Below, piece by piece: positions 56,400-64,000 of a stretch of 64,000 nt of DNA; the first letter of the stretch is position 1; the number at the start of each line of letters is the position of its first letter. Position numbers and translations under genes: made by a program. The DNA is from JAJCYL01 sp963664285. Its GTDB lineage: Bacteria; Bacteroidota; Bacteroidia; Cytophagales; Cyclobacteriaceae. Where the stretch lies: positions 186,001 to 250,000 of the forward strand of contig CAXXNX010000040.1 of the NCBI GenBank assembly GCA_963664285.2, in the 5' to 3' direction. The notes under the pieces are model-generated. The model saw only the letters and a program-made list of their open reading frames with translations. It made no database searches and had not been told where the DNA came from.

Positions 56400-57779
56400 T
56401 CAAATTAGGCTGATTCCGAAGAAATGGCTTAAAACGACAAGCACAAACAGCACTGCTAATAAAACAGGACAGATATAGCTTATAGCAATGTTCAAGAATT
56501 TACTGGCAAAGGTTTCTTCGTAATTTTCAAAGCCATTTTTCAACTCCGCTACCAGGTTTTCTTTTTTCCATATATACGCTGCAAAGGTCACTATACAAAA
56601 TCCTCCGAAAAGCAATAACGTATCCGCTACACTAGCAGCAAAGGAAAGAAAATCAGTAGAAGCAGGTAATACAATGCTATTAGAAAAGAAATCTGAGACC
56701 CCAAAGGCAAGCAGCGATGGAATTCCCACCAAATAGATAATCCCTGACACATACCAAACAGCCTTACTTCTTACTATTTTCATCTCATCTACCACATAGC
56801 AGACTGGGACTTCCAAAAGAGAAACTGTAGATGTAAGAGCGGCAAATGCAATTAACAGGAAGAAAAAAGAGCCAACAATCACGCCCAAAATCGGACCCAT
56901 GCTGGCAAATGCATTAGGTAAATTGATAAATAAGAGCCCCGGACCTGAAACAAGGTTAGTCATGTCTCCACCGTTATTAAAAGCCACAAAAGGGAATATC
57001 ATCATTCCCGCCATAAAGGCAATACTTACATCTGTAAGGGTCACTAAAGCGGAAGCAGTTACAATATTTTCCTTTTTGGACAGGTAACTGCCATAAGCTA
57101 TCATGGTACCCATTCCTAATGACAATGAGAAAAATGCCTGTCGCAGAGCGCCTCCAATGGTAGCCGCAGTGATCTCATCAAATTCAGGTACCAAATAAAA
57201 CTTGAGTCCCTCAAGGGCATGTGGCAAAGTGAAGGCATAAAACATGAGGCTGAAAATCATTATGACCAAGGTTGGCATAAGGATTTTAGCAACCTTCTCT
57301 ATGCCTCCTGCTATTCCACGCCCTACTACAAAACTGGTGACAGACATGAATATGATAGTGTAGAAAACAACTTTAACCATATTAGTTGTGTAGGCGTCAA
57401 AATTCTTACCCACATCGAAGTTGCCCATTAGCATTTCAACCAGGTATCCAAGCGCCCAACCGGCAATCACATTGTAGTATGACAATATCAACATGCCACA
57501 AAAGGTGCCAACCTTGCCAACAAAGCTCCATTTCTTATAGCCAAGGGCTCCAAATGCTCCAATGGGACTCTTACCTGTTTTTCGACCAATAGCAATTTCG
57601 GTTACCATTACCGGGAAACACAGTATGAATGCAAACACCAGGTACATCACTACAAATGCCGCTCCGCCACCCAATCCTACTTCAAAAGGGAATTTCCAAA
57701 TATTGCCCAGACCAACCGCTGAACCTGCTGCTGCCAAGATGAATCCTGTTCTGCTACTGAATGAACCTCTTACTGCCAT
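56400..57779 (-). CDS. Sodium-dependent symporter of the NSS (SNF) family
   Basis: 459 residues, eleven or twelve membrane segments. The N-terminal signature GSAVGLGNIWKFPFEVG holds the sodium and substrate site residues, and GMGTMIAYGSYL lies in the TM6 region. Imports amino acids or related amines with Na+. Substrate unknown; single gene. Confidence 0.93.
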   Translation of the reverse strand: MAVRGSFSSRTGFILAAAGSAVGLGNIWKFPFEVGLGGGAAFVVMYLVFAFILCFPVMVTEIAIGRKTGKSPIGAFGALGYKKWSFVGKVGTFCGMLILSYYNVIAGWALGYLVEMLMGNFDVGKNFDAYTTNMVKVVFYTIIFMSVTSFVVGRGIAGGIEKVAKILMPTLVIMIFSLMFYAFTLPHALEGLKFYLVPEFDEITAATIGGALRQAFFSLSLGMGTMIAYGSYLSKKENIVTASALVTLTDVSIAFMAGMMIFPFVAFNNGGDMTNLVSGPGLLFINLPNAFASMGPILGVIVGSFFFLLIAFAALTSTVSLLEVPVCYVVDEMKIVRSKAVWYVSGIIYLVGIPSLLAFGVSDFFSNSIVLPASTDFLSFAASVADTLLLFGGFCIVTFAAYIWKKENLVAELKNGFENYEETFASKFLNIAISYICPVLLAVLFVLVVLSHFFGISLI

Positions 57780-58198
57780 ATCGTAAATTAGATTATTAGA
57801 GTCAAGATATTAGATCAAAGACTTGATTATAGAAATAAGTGAGATTTTTCTGCAATCTTCAATGATCAAAGAAAACCAACTTTTCAATTTGAATCCTCAC
57901 TGTCTATTAATCTAAGTTCTAATGTCTTAGCACTATCAGAAAAGAGGCGTCTCAAAAACCCAATGCTGTCAGGTTGAGCTTGTCGAAACCTCATTTCTGA
58001 CTTTTTAATATACATTTCAACAGTCTCAATGTGACAATTCAGTTAAGATTCTCTCTTTTGAAACAGCTTCTTTGCGGGTTTAAATATAATTAGTTCAGGT
58101 GGTTTGACATGAAAATTCATGATAAAATATAATACACGGCTGGTTCTAAGGAGTGCCTTATGCGGAAGGATCATTGAATTTTAAGTATTTTCATAGCT
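57780..58198. other. Intergenic DNA with a half REP motif
   Basis: No gene seen. Bases about 57966-57996 contain GTCAGGTTGAGCTTGTCGAA, related to the repeat at 55353. Confidence 0.5.
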
Positions 58199-58792
58199 AT
58201 GAATCCACGATGCCATTTTTCCCAATTCACCATGATAGTCATTTTATTACAATCATTTGTGACAATAGCCCAGGAGAATGAGATCCAAAACATTCGCAAG
58301 CTCTATTATCAAAACCTGCCCTTCGATACTATTGCAGTTTATTCAAACAAGATGATCCCCGGTCTTGGTATGCAGAATTTCAGTCTCTACTATGTTTATT
58401 ATGACTGCAAATACTATGAATGCGAGGAATCATTAATCAGCGACAATCCGGTATTACGAAAAGTGGTGTTGGACAAGTCGGTAAATACCTCGGTCCTTCA
58501 TGCTGAATTTCTCTATAATCAATCCGGCACTTTAATTTTCCAGTTCCAGCGTATAGGCTCCGAGGATTATTTTTATGAAACCGGTCGGGAATGTGGGGAA
58601 GAAAGGTTCTATCTCAAAGCCGGTAAACCCCTGCAAGTAAGAATATTGCCTTGCGAAGAATCCGAGTATTTTGATGAGATTGAGATGAATGGAAGCTTTT
58701 CAGAGGGCATTTTGGCCCGGATAAATCAGATAATTAAAGATGGCAAAAACCACCAGTTAAGCTTTAAACAAGTCCTCAATTCCATGAATTGA
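58199..58792 (+). CDS. Secreted hypothetical protein, 197 aa
   Basis: Signal-peptide-like N-terminus (FTMIVILLQSFVTIAQ) then a mixed alpha/beta protein with several cysteines (YYDCKYYECEE, ETGRECGEE, ILPCEES). No family recognised. Complete. Confidence 0.6.
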   Translation: MNPRCHFSQFTMIVILLQSFVTIAQENEIQNIRKLYYQNLPFDTIAVYSNKMIPGLGMQNFSLYYVYYDCKYYECEESLISDNPVLRKVVLDKSVNTSVLHAEFLYNQSGTLIFQFQRIGSEDYFYETGRECGEERFYLKAGKPLQVRILPCEESEYFDEIEMNGSFSEGILARINQIIKDGKNHQLSFKQVLNSMN

Positions 58793-58969
58793 AGATTCAA
58801 TTTATGCCACTATTAAGATTCTTTCATAAGGAGTATTGGTCTGATGAACTATGAATAGTAATAATTATTAGGTTGGTTCGGGCATTCTTACGTTGTAATT
58901 TGTAATAAAAATGGCTACACTAGCCAAGATATATCGCTAAACTTTATATGGGTACTAAACTATATTATC

Positions 58970-60058
58970 ATGGCAACAGAAACACTAGCACCTGAGATGG
59001 TGACTCATCAAAATATTGCTGGATTTCTTGGTGAAGATTCCGGCTATTTGCTGGATTTTAATTCTCCCAAAATCTCGAAAGAAATGATCCATGTTCCGGG
59101 TCCGGATTTCATTGACCGGGTTTACGCAGATACGAATCGTACACCACAGGTACTCAAAAATCTAGCATCTATTTTTGGTCATGGCCGTCTGGCAAATACC
59201 GGGTATTTATCCATTTTGCCTGTTGACCAGGGTATTGAACATACAGGTGGAGCATCATTTGCTCCAAACCCAATTTATTTTGATCCGGAGAACATTGTTA
59301 AACTGGCCATTGAAGGTGGCTGTAACGCGGTGGCATCAACATTTGGGGTTTTAGCATCAGTAAGCCGAAAGTATGCACACAAAATTCCTTTCATTGTAAA
59401 GATCAATCACAACGAACTTATGACTTACCCCAATAAGTTTGATCAGATCATGTTCGGCTCTGTTGAGGAAGCATGGAACCTGGGCGCCGCAGCAGTTGGA
59501 GCAACAATTTATTTTGGCTCAGAAGAGTCCGGTCGTCAGATTGTGGAAGTGGCTGAGGCTTTTGAAACAGCCCATGAACTTGGTATGGCCACCGTTCTCT
59601 GGTGCTACGCGAGAAACAACGCGTTTAAGAAGAATGGTACGGACTATCATACGGCTTCCGATATAACCGGACAAGCCAACCATTTGGGAGTTACCATTCA
59701 GGCCGATATTATTAAGCAAAAGCAAGCTGAGAACAATGGGGGATTCACTGAAATCAGCTTCGGAAAGACCCATCCTAAAATGTACGATTCACTTAATTCT
59801 GATCACCCTATTGATCTTACCCGGTATCAGGTGACAAATTGTTACATGGGCCGGGCAGGTTTGATCAATTCAGGGGGAGCATCTTCCGGTGCTTCAGATC
59901 TAAGTGATGCAGTAAAAACAGCCGTAATTAACAAGAGAGCAGGGGGGACGGGGATGATCTCGGGACGAAAAGCCTTTCAAAAGCCAATGGATGAAGGTAT
60001 AAATCTGCTCAATACCATTCAAGATGTATACTTGAATAAAGAAATAAGCCTGGCTTAG
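58970..60058 (+). CDS. fbaB: Class I fructose-bisphosphate aldolase (DhnA/FbaB type)
   Basis: 362 residues, the size of E. coli FbaB. Landmarks include LSILPVDQGIEHTGGASFAP, WCYARNNAFKKNGTDYHTAS, ADIIKQKQAENNGGF (K249 a likely Schiff-base lysine by position, not proven) and NCYMGRAGLINSGGASSG. Metal-independent cleavage of fructose 1,6-bisphosphate. It lies 93 bp upstream of a phosphofructokinase on the same strand, so a glycolytic pair. Confidence 0.95.
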   Translation: MATETLAPEMVTHQNIAGFLGEDSGYLLDFNSPKISKEMIHVPGPDFIDRVYADTNRTPQVLKNLASIFGHGRLANTGYLSILPVDQGIEHTGGASFAPNPIYFDPENIVKLAIEGGCNAVASTFGVLASVSRKYAHKIPFIVKINHNELMTYPNKFDQIMFGSVEEAWNLGAAAVGATIYFGSEESGRQIVEVAEAFETAHELGMATVLWCYARNNAFKKNGTDYHTASDITGQANHLGVTIQADIIKQKQAENNGGFTEISFGKTHPKMYDSLNSDHPIDLTRYQVTNCYMGRAGLINSGGASSGASDLSDAVKTAVINKRAGGTGMISGRKAFQKPMDEGINLLNTIQDVYLNKEISLA

Positions 60059-60151
60059 TCATGAGTATCGGGGCTTTTAATCCGGATTAGTTATTGGACT
60101 TTGTAGTGACAATTCCGGGTTTAACATTTGAATAATCAATCACAATAATTT

Positions 60152-61348
60152 ATGGGATCAAAAGGGATCATTGGAATATTAACCGGCGGTGGAGACGTAC
60201 CCGGACTTAATCCCGCTATACGGGCTGTTACATTCAGAGCAATCAGGGAAGGTTATGATGTCATAGGAATACGCAGAGGGTGGGCAGGGCTGGTCGATTT
60301 CATACCAGACAAAAATGTTGATAATTCCAATAACATTCAGTTATTGAGCGCTGAACTTGTAAATCGGGCAGGTCGGACAGGCGGAACATTTCTTCATACT
60401 TCCCGAACCAATCCAACTAGGCTTACAAAAGACAACGTTCCCGACCATTTGAAAGATAAGTATGCAGATGATGTTAACGATGTTACCCCGGATATTCTTA
60501 AGAACATTGAATTCCTCGGAATAGAGTGCATGATTCCTATTGGTGGCGATGACACATTAAGTTATGGTCATCGTCTTCATAAGGAAGGGATCAAGGTTCT
60601 TGCGATTCCTAAAACCATGGATAATGATGTTCCCGGCACAGATTATTGCATCGGTTTCAGCACCTGTATTACGCGGACTATCGAGCTCACACATATGCTG
60701 CGAACCTCTGCCGGTTCGCATGAACGATTCCTGGTTATTGAAGTCTTCGGCCGATATGCAGGATTTTCTACCATGATTCCAACTATGGCCGGAGCTGCGG
60801 ATCGATGCGCAATACCAGAATATCCTTTTGATATGGAACATTTGACTGATCTATTGATGAGAGATAGAAAAGATAATCCTAGTAGCTATGCCGTAGTATT
60901 GGTTTCTGAAGGCGCAACCATGAAACATCACGAGGAGATGTCCTTTGAAGGAGATGAGGTGGATATGTTTGGTCATAAGAAACTGGGTGGCATTGGTGAC
61001 AAAGTTGCTTCCGAGCTTAAAAAGTTATCCCCTCAGTTCAACAATGGACGCCCGGTAGATATCGTAAACCAACGACTGAGCTACCTGGTAAGGTGTGGCG
61101 AACCTGATGCTTTCGATTCCATAGTCCCCATGGCTTTTGGTAATATGGCGCTTGACCTTGTACTTGAGAAAAAATCGGGGCGTCTGGTTTGCCTGCGAAA
61201 TGGGATTTATGATAATGTGAATCTGGATAATATTATGGGTCGTAAAAAAGTGGTAGACATCGACAAGTATTACAATGTTGAGAGAATGCGTCCCAAATAT
61301 GAGTCATTTTTCAAACAACCACTACTAATTATGACAGGCGATTCCTGA
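60152..61348 (+). CDS. 6-phosphofructokinase, pyrophosphate-type active site
   Basis: 398 residues. Family motifs: TGGGDVPGLN, IGGDDTLSYG (131-134 plus) and PKTMDNDVPGTD (153-164, catalytic D157). ATP-using enzymes have GGDG and PGTIDND; here Asp134 and Lys154 replace the two glycines, the pattern that selects pyrophosphate in known PPi-PFKs. Mixed-substrate clades exist, so PPi use is a strong inference. Paired with a class I aldolase upstream. Confidence 0.93.
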   Translation: MGSKGIIGILTGGGDVPGLNPAIRAVTFRAIREGYDVIGIRRGWAGLVDFIPDKNVDNSNNIQLLSAELVNRAGRTGGTFLHTSRTNPTRLTKDNVPDHLKDKYADDVNDVTPDILKNIEFLGIECMIPIGGDDTLSYGHRLHKEGIKVLAIPKTMDNDVPGTDYCIGFSTCITRTIELTHMLRTSAGSHERFLVIEVFGRYAGFSTMIPTMAGAADRCAIPEYPFDMEHLTDLLMRDRKDNPSSYAVVLVSEGATMKHHEEMSFEGDEVDMFGHKKLGGIGDKVASELKKLSPQFNNGRPVDIVNQRLSYLVRCGEPDAFDSIVPMAFGNMALDLVLEKKSGRLVCLRNGIYDNVNLDNIMGRKKVVDIDKYYNVERMRPKYESFFKQPLLIMTGDS

Positions 61349-61417
61349 TTGAAACAAGGGATAACATCCTAATCAATGGACAAATCCTGTCGCGTTGTGT
61401 GCATTTTCTGGTTAGGT

Positions 61418-61804
61418 CTAATCACAATCGCGGCCGCCGGTTGGCCACTCCCAGCCATCACGACGCTTAACAAAATCACCATGTAAACCGGTGCAACTTA
61501 GATCCACTGGCATCTCCTCATCACGATAGGTTAAGCCAACATCCCGGCGATCTATCCACCACGAAAGTGTTTCAAGTAAATCATGGATGGCTTTGTCCCG
61601 TTCGTCCTGCAACATCTGCGTTAACAATTCTCTTTGCTGCTCAGACAGCGACGAGATGAAGGTGCTGAATTCATGGTATTCGGGAGCCTTGGAGAAGCTA
61701 CCGCTTTTAGCTAGGTCGGAGCTTTCGCTGTATCGACGAGTCTCGTTGACCAGTTGATCAATTATTGCTTTATACGCATCTACCGGAGAGGCGAAATCAC
61801 TCAT
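61418..61804 (-). CDS. Hypothetical protein, 128 aa (possibly DUF6547-like)
   Basis: A helical, charged protein: YKAIIDQLVNETRRY, then STFISSLSEQQRELLTQMLQ, and a C-terminal GLHGDFVKRRDGWEWP. No signal peptide or membrane segment. Its DNA looks richer in G+C than its neighbours, which may mean acquisition. DUF6547 is a guess from pattern memory. Confidence 0.55.
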   Translation of the reverse strand: MSDFASPVDAYKAIIDQLVNETRRYSESSDLAKSGSFSKAPEYHEFSTFISSLSEQQRELLTQMLQDERDKAIHDLLETLSWWIDRRDVGLTYRDEEMPVDLSCTGLHGDFVKRRDGWEWPTGGRDCD

Positions 61805-62330
61805 TCTTCCTTTAATAAGTATCTACTGCCATTGTCAGCATCATTATCAATTTACTCATATTATCAATTTATTACAATAAGTGCGATGGCAATTTTGATA
61901 TTTTAAATGATTTAGAAAGTGGAATAGGAAGCTTTTTGCACCTGGTATTGTGTCATAATAAAGATGTTTTATACAGTAAAGCTATAAAGCATGAGTGTTT
62001 CATTGTGAACCATCGTGTTTCATTATGTTCCACCTGGAACACAATAGCTTTTCATAATCTCCTCATTATTAGTAGCTTAACAATTGGTACGAAGGTTGCA
62101 ACTGGGTGTGGGTTTAAAAAGTTACCGTCATTCTGAACGAAATGAAATGGAGTGATGAATCCCGTTAATAAAACCTCTTTACGAGATTCTTCACTCAGCT
62201 CAGAATGACGGTAACTTTTTAAAATCATGCTTAGAAGCTACTCCCTCATCGCCATCAGAAACTTCATGAGAAACAACGGAGAACAAGCCGAAACCACAAT
62301 GATTTTATAGTTATCTTAACGGGCATTGTA
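61805..62330. other. Intergenic DNA holding a 24-bp perfect inverted repeat
   Basis: No convincing gene. The inverted repeat is at 62113-62223. The rest is AT-rich. Confidence 0.6.
62113..62223. repeat. Perfect 24-bp inverted repeat with 63-bp centre
   Basis: Left arm 62113-62136, right arm 62200-62223, identical when inverted. The arms end in GTTACCGTCATTCTGA inward. The centre contains GAGATTCTTCACTCAGCTC. Of the type seen as dispersed repeats in Bacteroidota genomes. Confidence 0.8.
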
Positions 62331-63344
62331 TCACAATGCTATATAAACATGAGTGACCCACTTCGCCGTATCAGGCTCCTGTCCCGGACCACTTACGTAC
62401 ACTTCCCAGGAAGAATTAAAGGCGCCATACTCCATATCTTTCATATAGGCCGTCAACGCGTCATAGGTGGTTTTCAGGTCTTGGTAACTTCCCATATGAA
62501 CCGCTTTAACCGCTTTTCCTGTATGTGTTTTTGCTACTTTTAAATCTCTGTCTTTCAATGTAGTTGCTTCAGCTACAGGAATGCCGCACTCCATATCAAA
62601 ACCAACTCCTTCTTCAAAATTAGAATAGTAAGCCAATGGAGTTCCTGCCGGTTCTATTCCGTTTTTCTCCATGTAGCCCATTATCTGACCATAGGTAGCC
62701 CCTATTTTCTCAGATACTGCCTCCATATCCTCCCATTTTACATATTGACTTGAGCCGATATATGTTTGAGCAGTAACATCCTCTTCTGAGATTTCCACCC
62801 CATATTTAGGCTTAGCTTCTGCTACTTTTTTCAAATTTGAAAGGCCGGTTTCATAAAATGGTCCTAACATGCCATCCATGAAAAGGCCAAAGAACTTACC
62901 TATTATGTTACCTCCCATATCAGCATCGTAACCCCAGAGAACGTTGGTTTGATCTCCGTCTGGTTCTAAAATAATAGATGCTTTGAAGTCTCCCTCAAAT
63001 CCGCCAAACTCCAATTGGTTAGTAACCTTCTCATTTTCTATGCTTTCAATTATCCATTGTGCGCCGTCACCCACGTCAGGATGCTCACTGGTCCAACTCA
63101 TTTTGGCACCAACACCAGAGTCAGGGCCTTCATAGACATATTCAGTGTTGGGGTCAATACCGGACCACGGAGACCAGTTGTTAAAATTCCCGGTGACATT
63201 CACCTCCTCAAAAATCGCCTTAGGAGATGCTTTGATAACAATGGACCGTTCAACATGGGCCGTATTAGGCAGGAGCAATCCAACGATTAGAAATAGTGCA
63301 GCAGCAACAATAACAATGATGCCGAAGATCTTTAAGATTTTCAT
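62331..63344 (-). CDS. Membrane-anchored SRPBCC plus GyrI-like protein
   Basis: 337 residues. One N-terminal membrane segment (IFGIIVIVAAALFLIVGLLL), an SRPBCC/polyketide-cyclase domain to about residue 180 (VERSIVIKASPKAIFEEV, WSPWSGIDPNTEYVY), and a C-terminal GyrI-like/effector-binding domain (ALAYYSNFEEGVGFDMECGI type, VHMGSYQDLKTTYDALTAYM, WEVYVSGPGQEP). A small-molecule binding protein, ligand unknown. Complete. Confidence 0.85.
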   Translation of the reverse strand: MKILKIFGIIVIVAAALFLIVGLLLPNTAHVERSIVIKASPKAIFEEVNVTGNFNNWSPWSGIDPNTEYVYEGPDSGVGAKMSWTSEHPDVGDGAQWIIESIENEKVTNQLEFGGFEGDFKASIILEPDGDQTNVLWGYDADMGGNIIGKFFGLFMDGMLGPFYETGLSNLKKVAEAKPKYGVEISEEDVTAQTYIGSSQYVKWEDMEAVSEKIGATYGQIMGYMEKNGIEPAGTPLAYYSNFEEGVGFDMECGIPVAEATTLKDRDLKVAKTHTGKAVKAVHMGSYQDLKTTYDALTAYMKDMEYGAFNSSWEVYVSGPGQEPDTAKWVTHVYIAL

Positions 63345-63507
63345 ATTGGTTAAAGTTTAGTTGAAACTAAATATAAATGTAAGTAAATCTGCTTAAATGG
63401 GTTAAGTGTTAAAGGCACCTCTAAAGATGGTTAATGGCGAATGTTGTCCGGTTATCGCTTCCGGGGATTATTGGTAATTTCGCCATTAAATTAATTGCCC
63501 CGGGAAC

Positions 63508-63585
63508 ATGAATAAAACACTCAAATGGATTATCGTCTTTGGAGTAATCTTCCTCCTCACCCAGGATTATCTCTTTTTGAGTTGG
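63508..63585 (+). pseudogene. Truncated small membrane protein joined to IS110 DNA
   Basis: MNKTLKWIIVFGVIFLLTQD then YLFLSWE is a normal start of a small Bacteroidota membrane protein. The sequence then changes to IS110 transposase in another frame, so the end of the gene is missing. The junction is near 63580. Confidence 0.55.
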
Positions 63586-63952
63586 GAGGCAGATTGTAGC
63601 TGTCAACACCCTGGTAGTCACTAACGAGTTTAAACAGATCACTGACCCAAAAAAGATGGCCTGTCATTGCGGAGTAGCCCCTTTCAAGTACGATTCAGGA
63701 AAAACAATTCGCAGCAGGGCCAGGGTATCACACAGGGCAGACAAGTCTATGAAGGTGTTACTACATTTAGCTGCTATGTCAGCCATCTCCAGTAAAGGAG
63801 AATTAAGAGATTATTACCTGAGAAAAGTACAGGAAGGTAAGAATAAAATGGGAATAATCAATGCAGTAAGAAATAAAATTATTCACAGAATTTTTGCCTG
63901 CGTTAGAGAAAATCGAAAATATGAAAAAATTTATACCCATGCCCTTGTTTAA
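63580..63952 (+). pseudogene. C-terminal fragment of an IS110-family transposase
   Basis: From about 63583 the frame reads VGRQIVAVNTLVVTNEFKQI, then DPKKMACHCGVAPFKYDSGK and INAVRNKIIHRI, the Transposase_20 end of the family. A TGA precedes VGRQ. It differs from the IS110 at 11390. No N-terminal half is present. Confidence 0.75.
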
Positions 63953-64000
63953 TCCTTAGAAATCGGTAGCGGGCTCAAATTAAAAAGGAATAAATAATGA

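Noticed and set aside
63421..63642. Minus-strand frame of 73 residues near the window end
   Set aside because: It lies across the truncated membrane-protein gene and IS110 fragment, both better supported on the other strand.
1..64000. tRNA or rRNA genes
   Set aside because: No tRNA T-arm plus acceptor pairing or rRNA segment was recognised by eye; a covariance search could still find one.

Overview
The window looks like a chromosomal segment of an AT-rich Bacteroidota bacterium, most likely a free-living Cytophagales member. The signs are a TonB receptor with an N-terminal carboxypeptidase-like domain, a broken LRR protein with a type IX secretion (T9SS) C-terminal domain, SPLERG-type DUF559 cassettes and rsfS-ftsH divergent from birA. 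No rRNA, tRNA or CRISPR array was seen. Assignment is by protein character only; no searches were run.

Layout. 1-2.8 kb: a complete Rsb-like partner-switching module (PP2C phosphatase, STAS antagonist, anti-sigma kinase), then a beta-lactamase-fold hydrolase. 3.6-6.6 kb: an IS30 copy with a mutated catalytic Asp, and an ECF sigma/anti-sigma operon with two frame problems, one at a 9-base homopolymer. 6.8-44 kb: a region dominated by mobile DNA. It holds six near-identical IS1380-family copies (A-F), two IS30, two ISNCY-like, one IS481, one IS110 and one IS1595 element, often nested, plus truncated host genes. The joints left by IS1380, IS30 and IS1595 can be read exactly, and several disrupted genes can be rebuilt in frame (IS481 transposase, a four-helix membrane protein, a DUF559 nuclease). 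Intact cargo here includes an outer-membrane protein, DoxX, an ICMT-like methyltransferase, a GDPD-like lipoprotein, a 639-residue PepSY-like repeat lipoprotein and a CDF metal exporter. 42-63 kb: mostly intact core genes: an ArsR/AHSA1 stress pair, M42 peptidase, ftsH-rsfS, birA, an Omp85 protein, a membrane class III cyclase, a FecA-like receptor, a LuxR-type response regulator, a voltage-gated-like K+ channel with a zinc ribbon, an NSS symporter, and a class I aldolase next to a phosphofructokinase with pyrophosphate-type residues. The window ends in a truncated IS110 fragment joined to a small membrane-protein gene.

Main themes: a recent IS1380 burst at TTAA/ATAA sites with a disrupted gene or element at every copy; tandem DUF559 nuclease cassettes bounded by imperfect inverted repeats, the best candidate for an undescribed mobile unit; and many one-base indels, several in homopolymers, which are either real decay or assembly error and should be settled before any of these genes is called dead.
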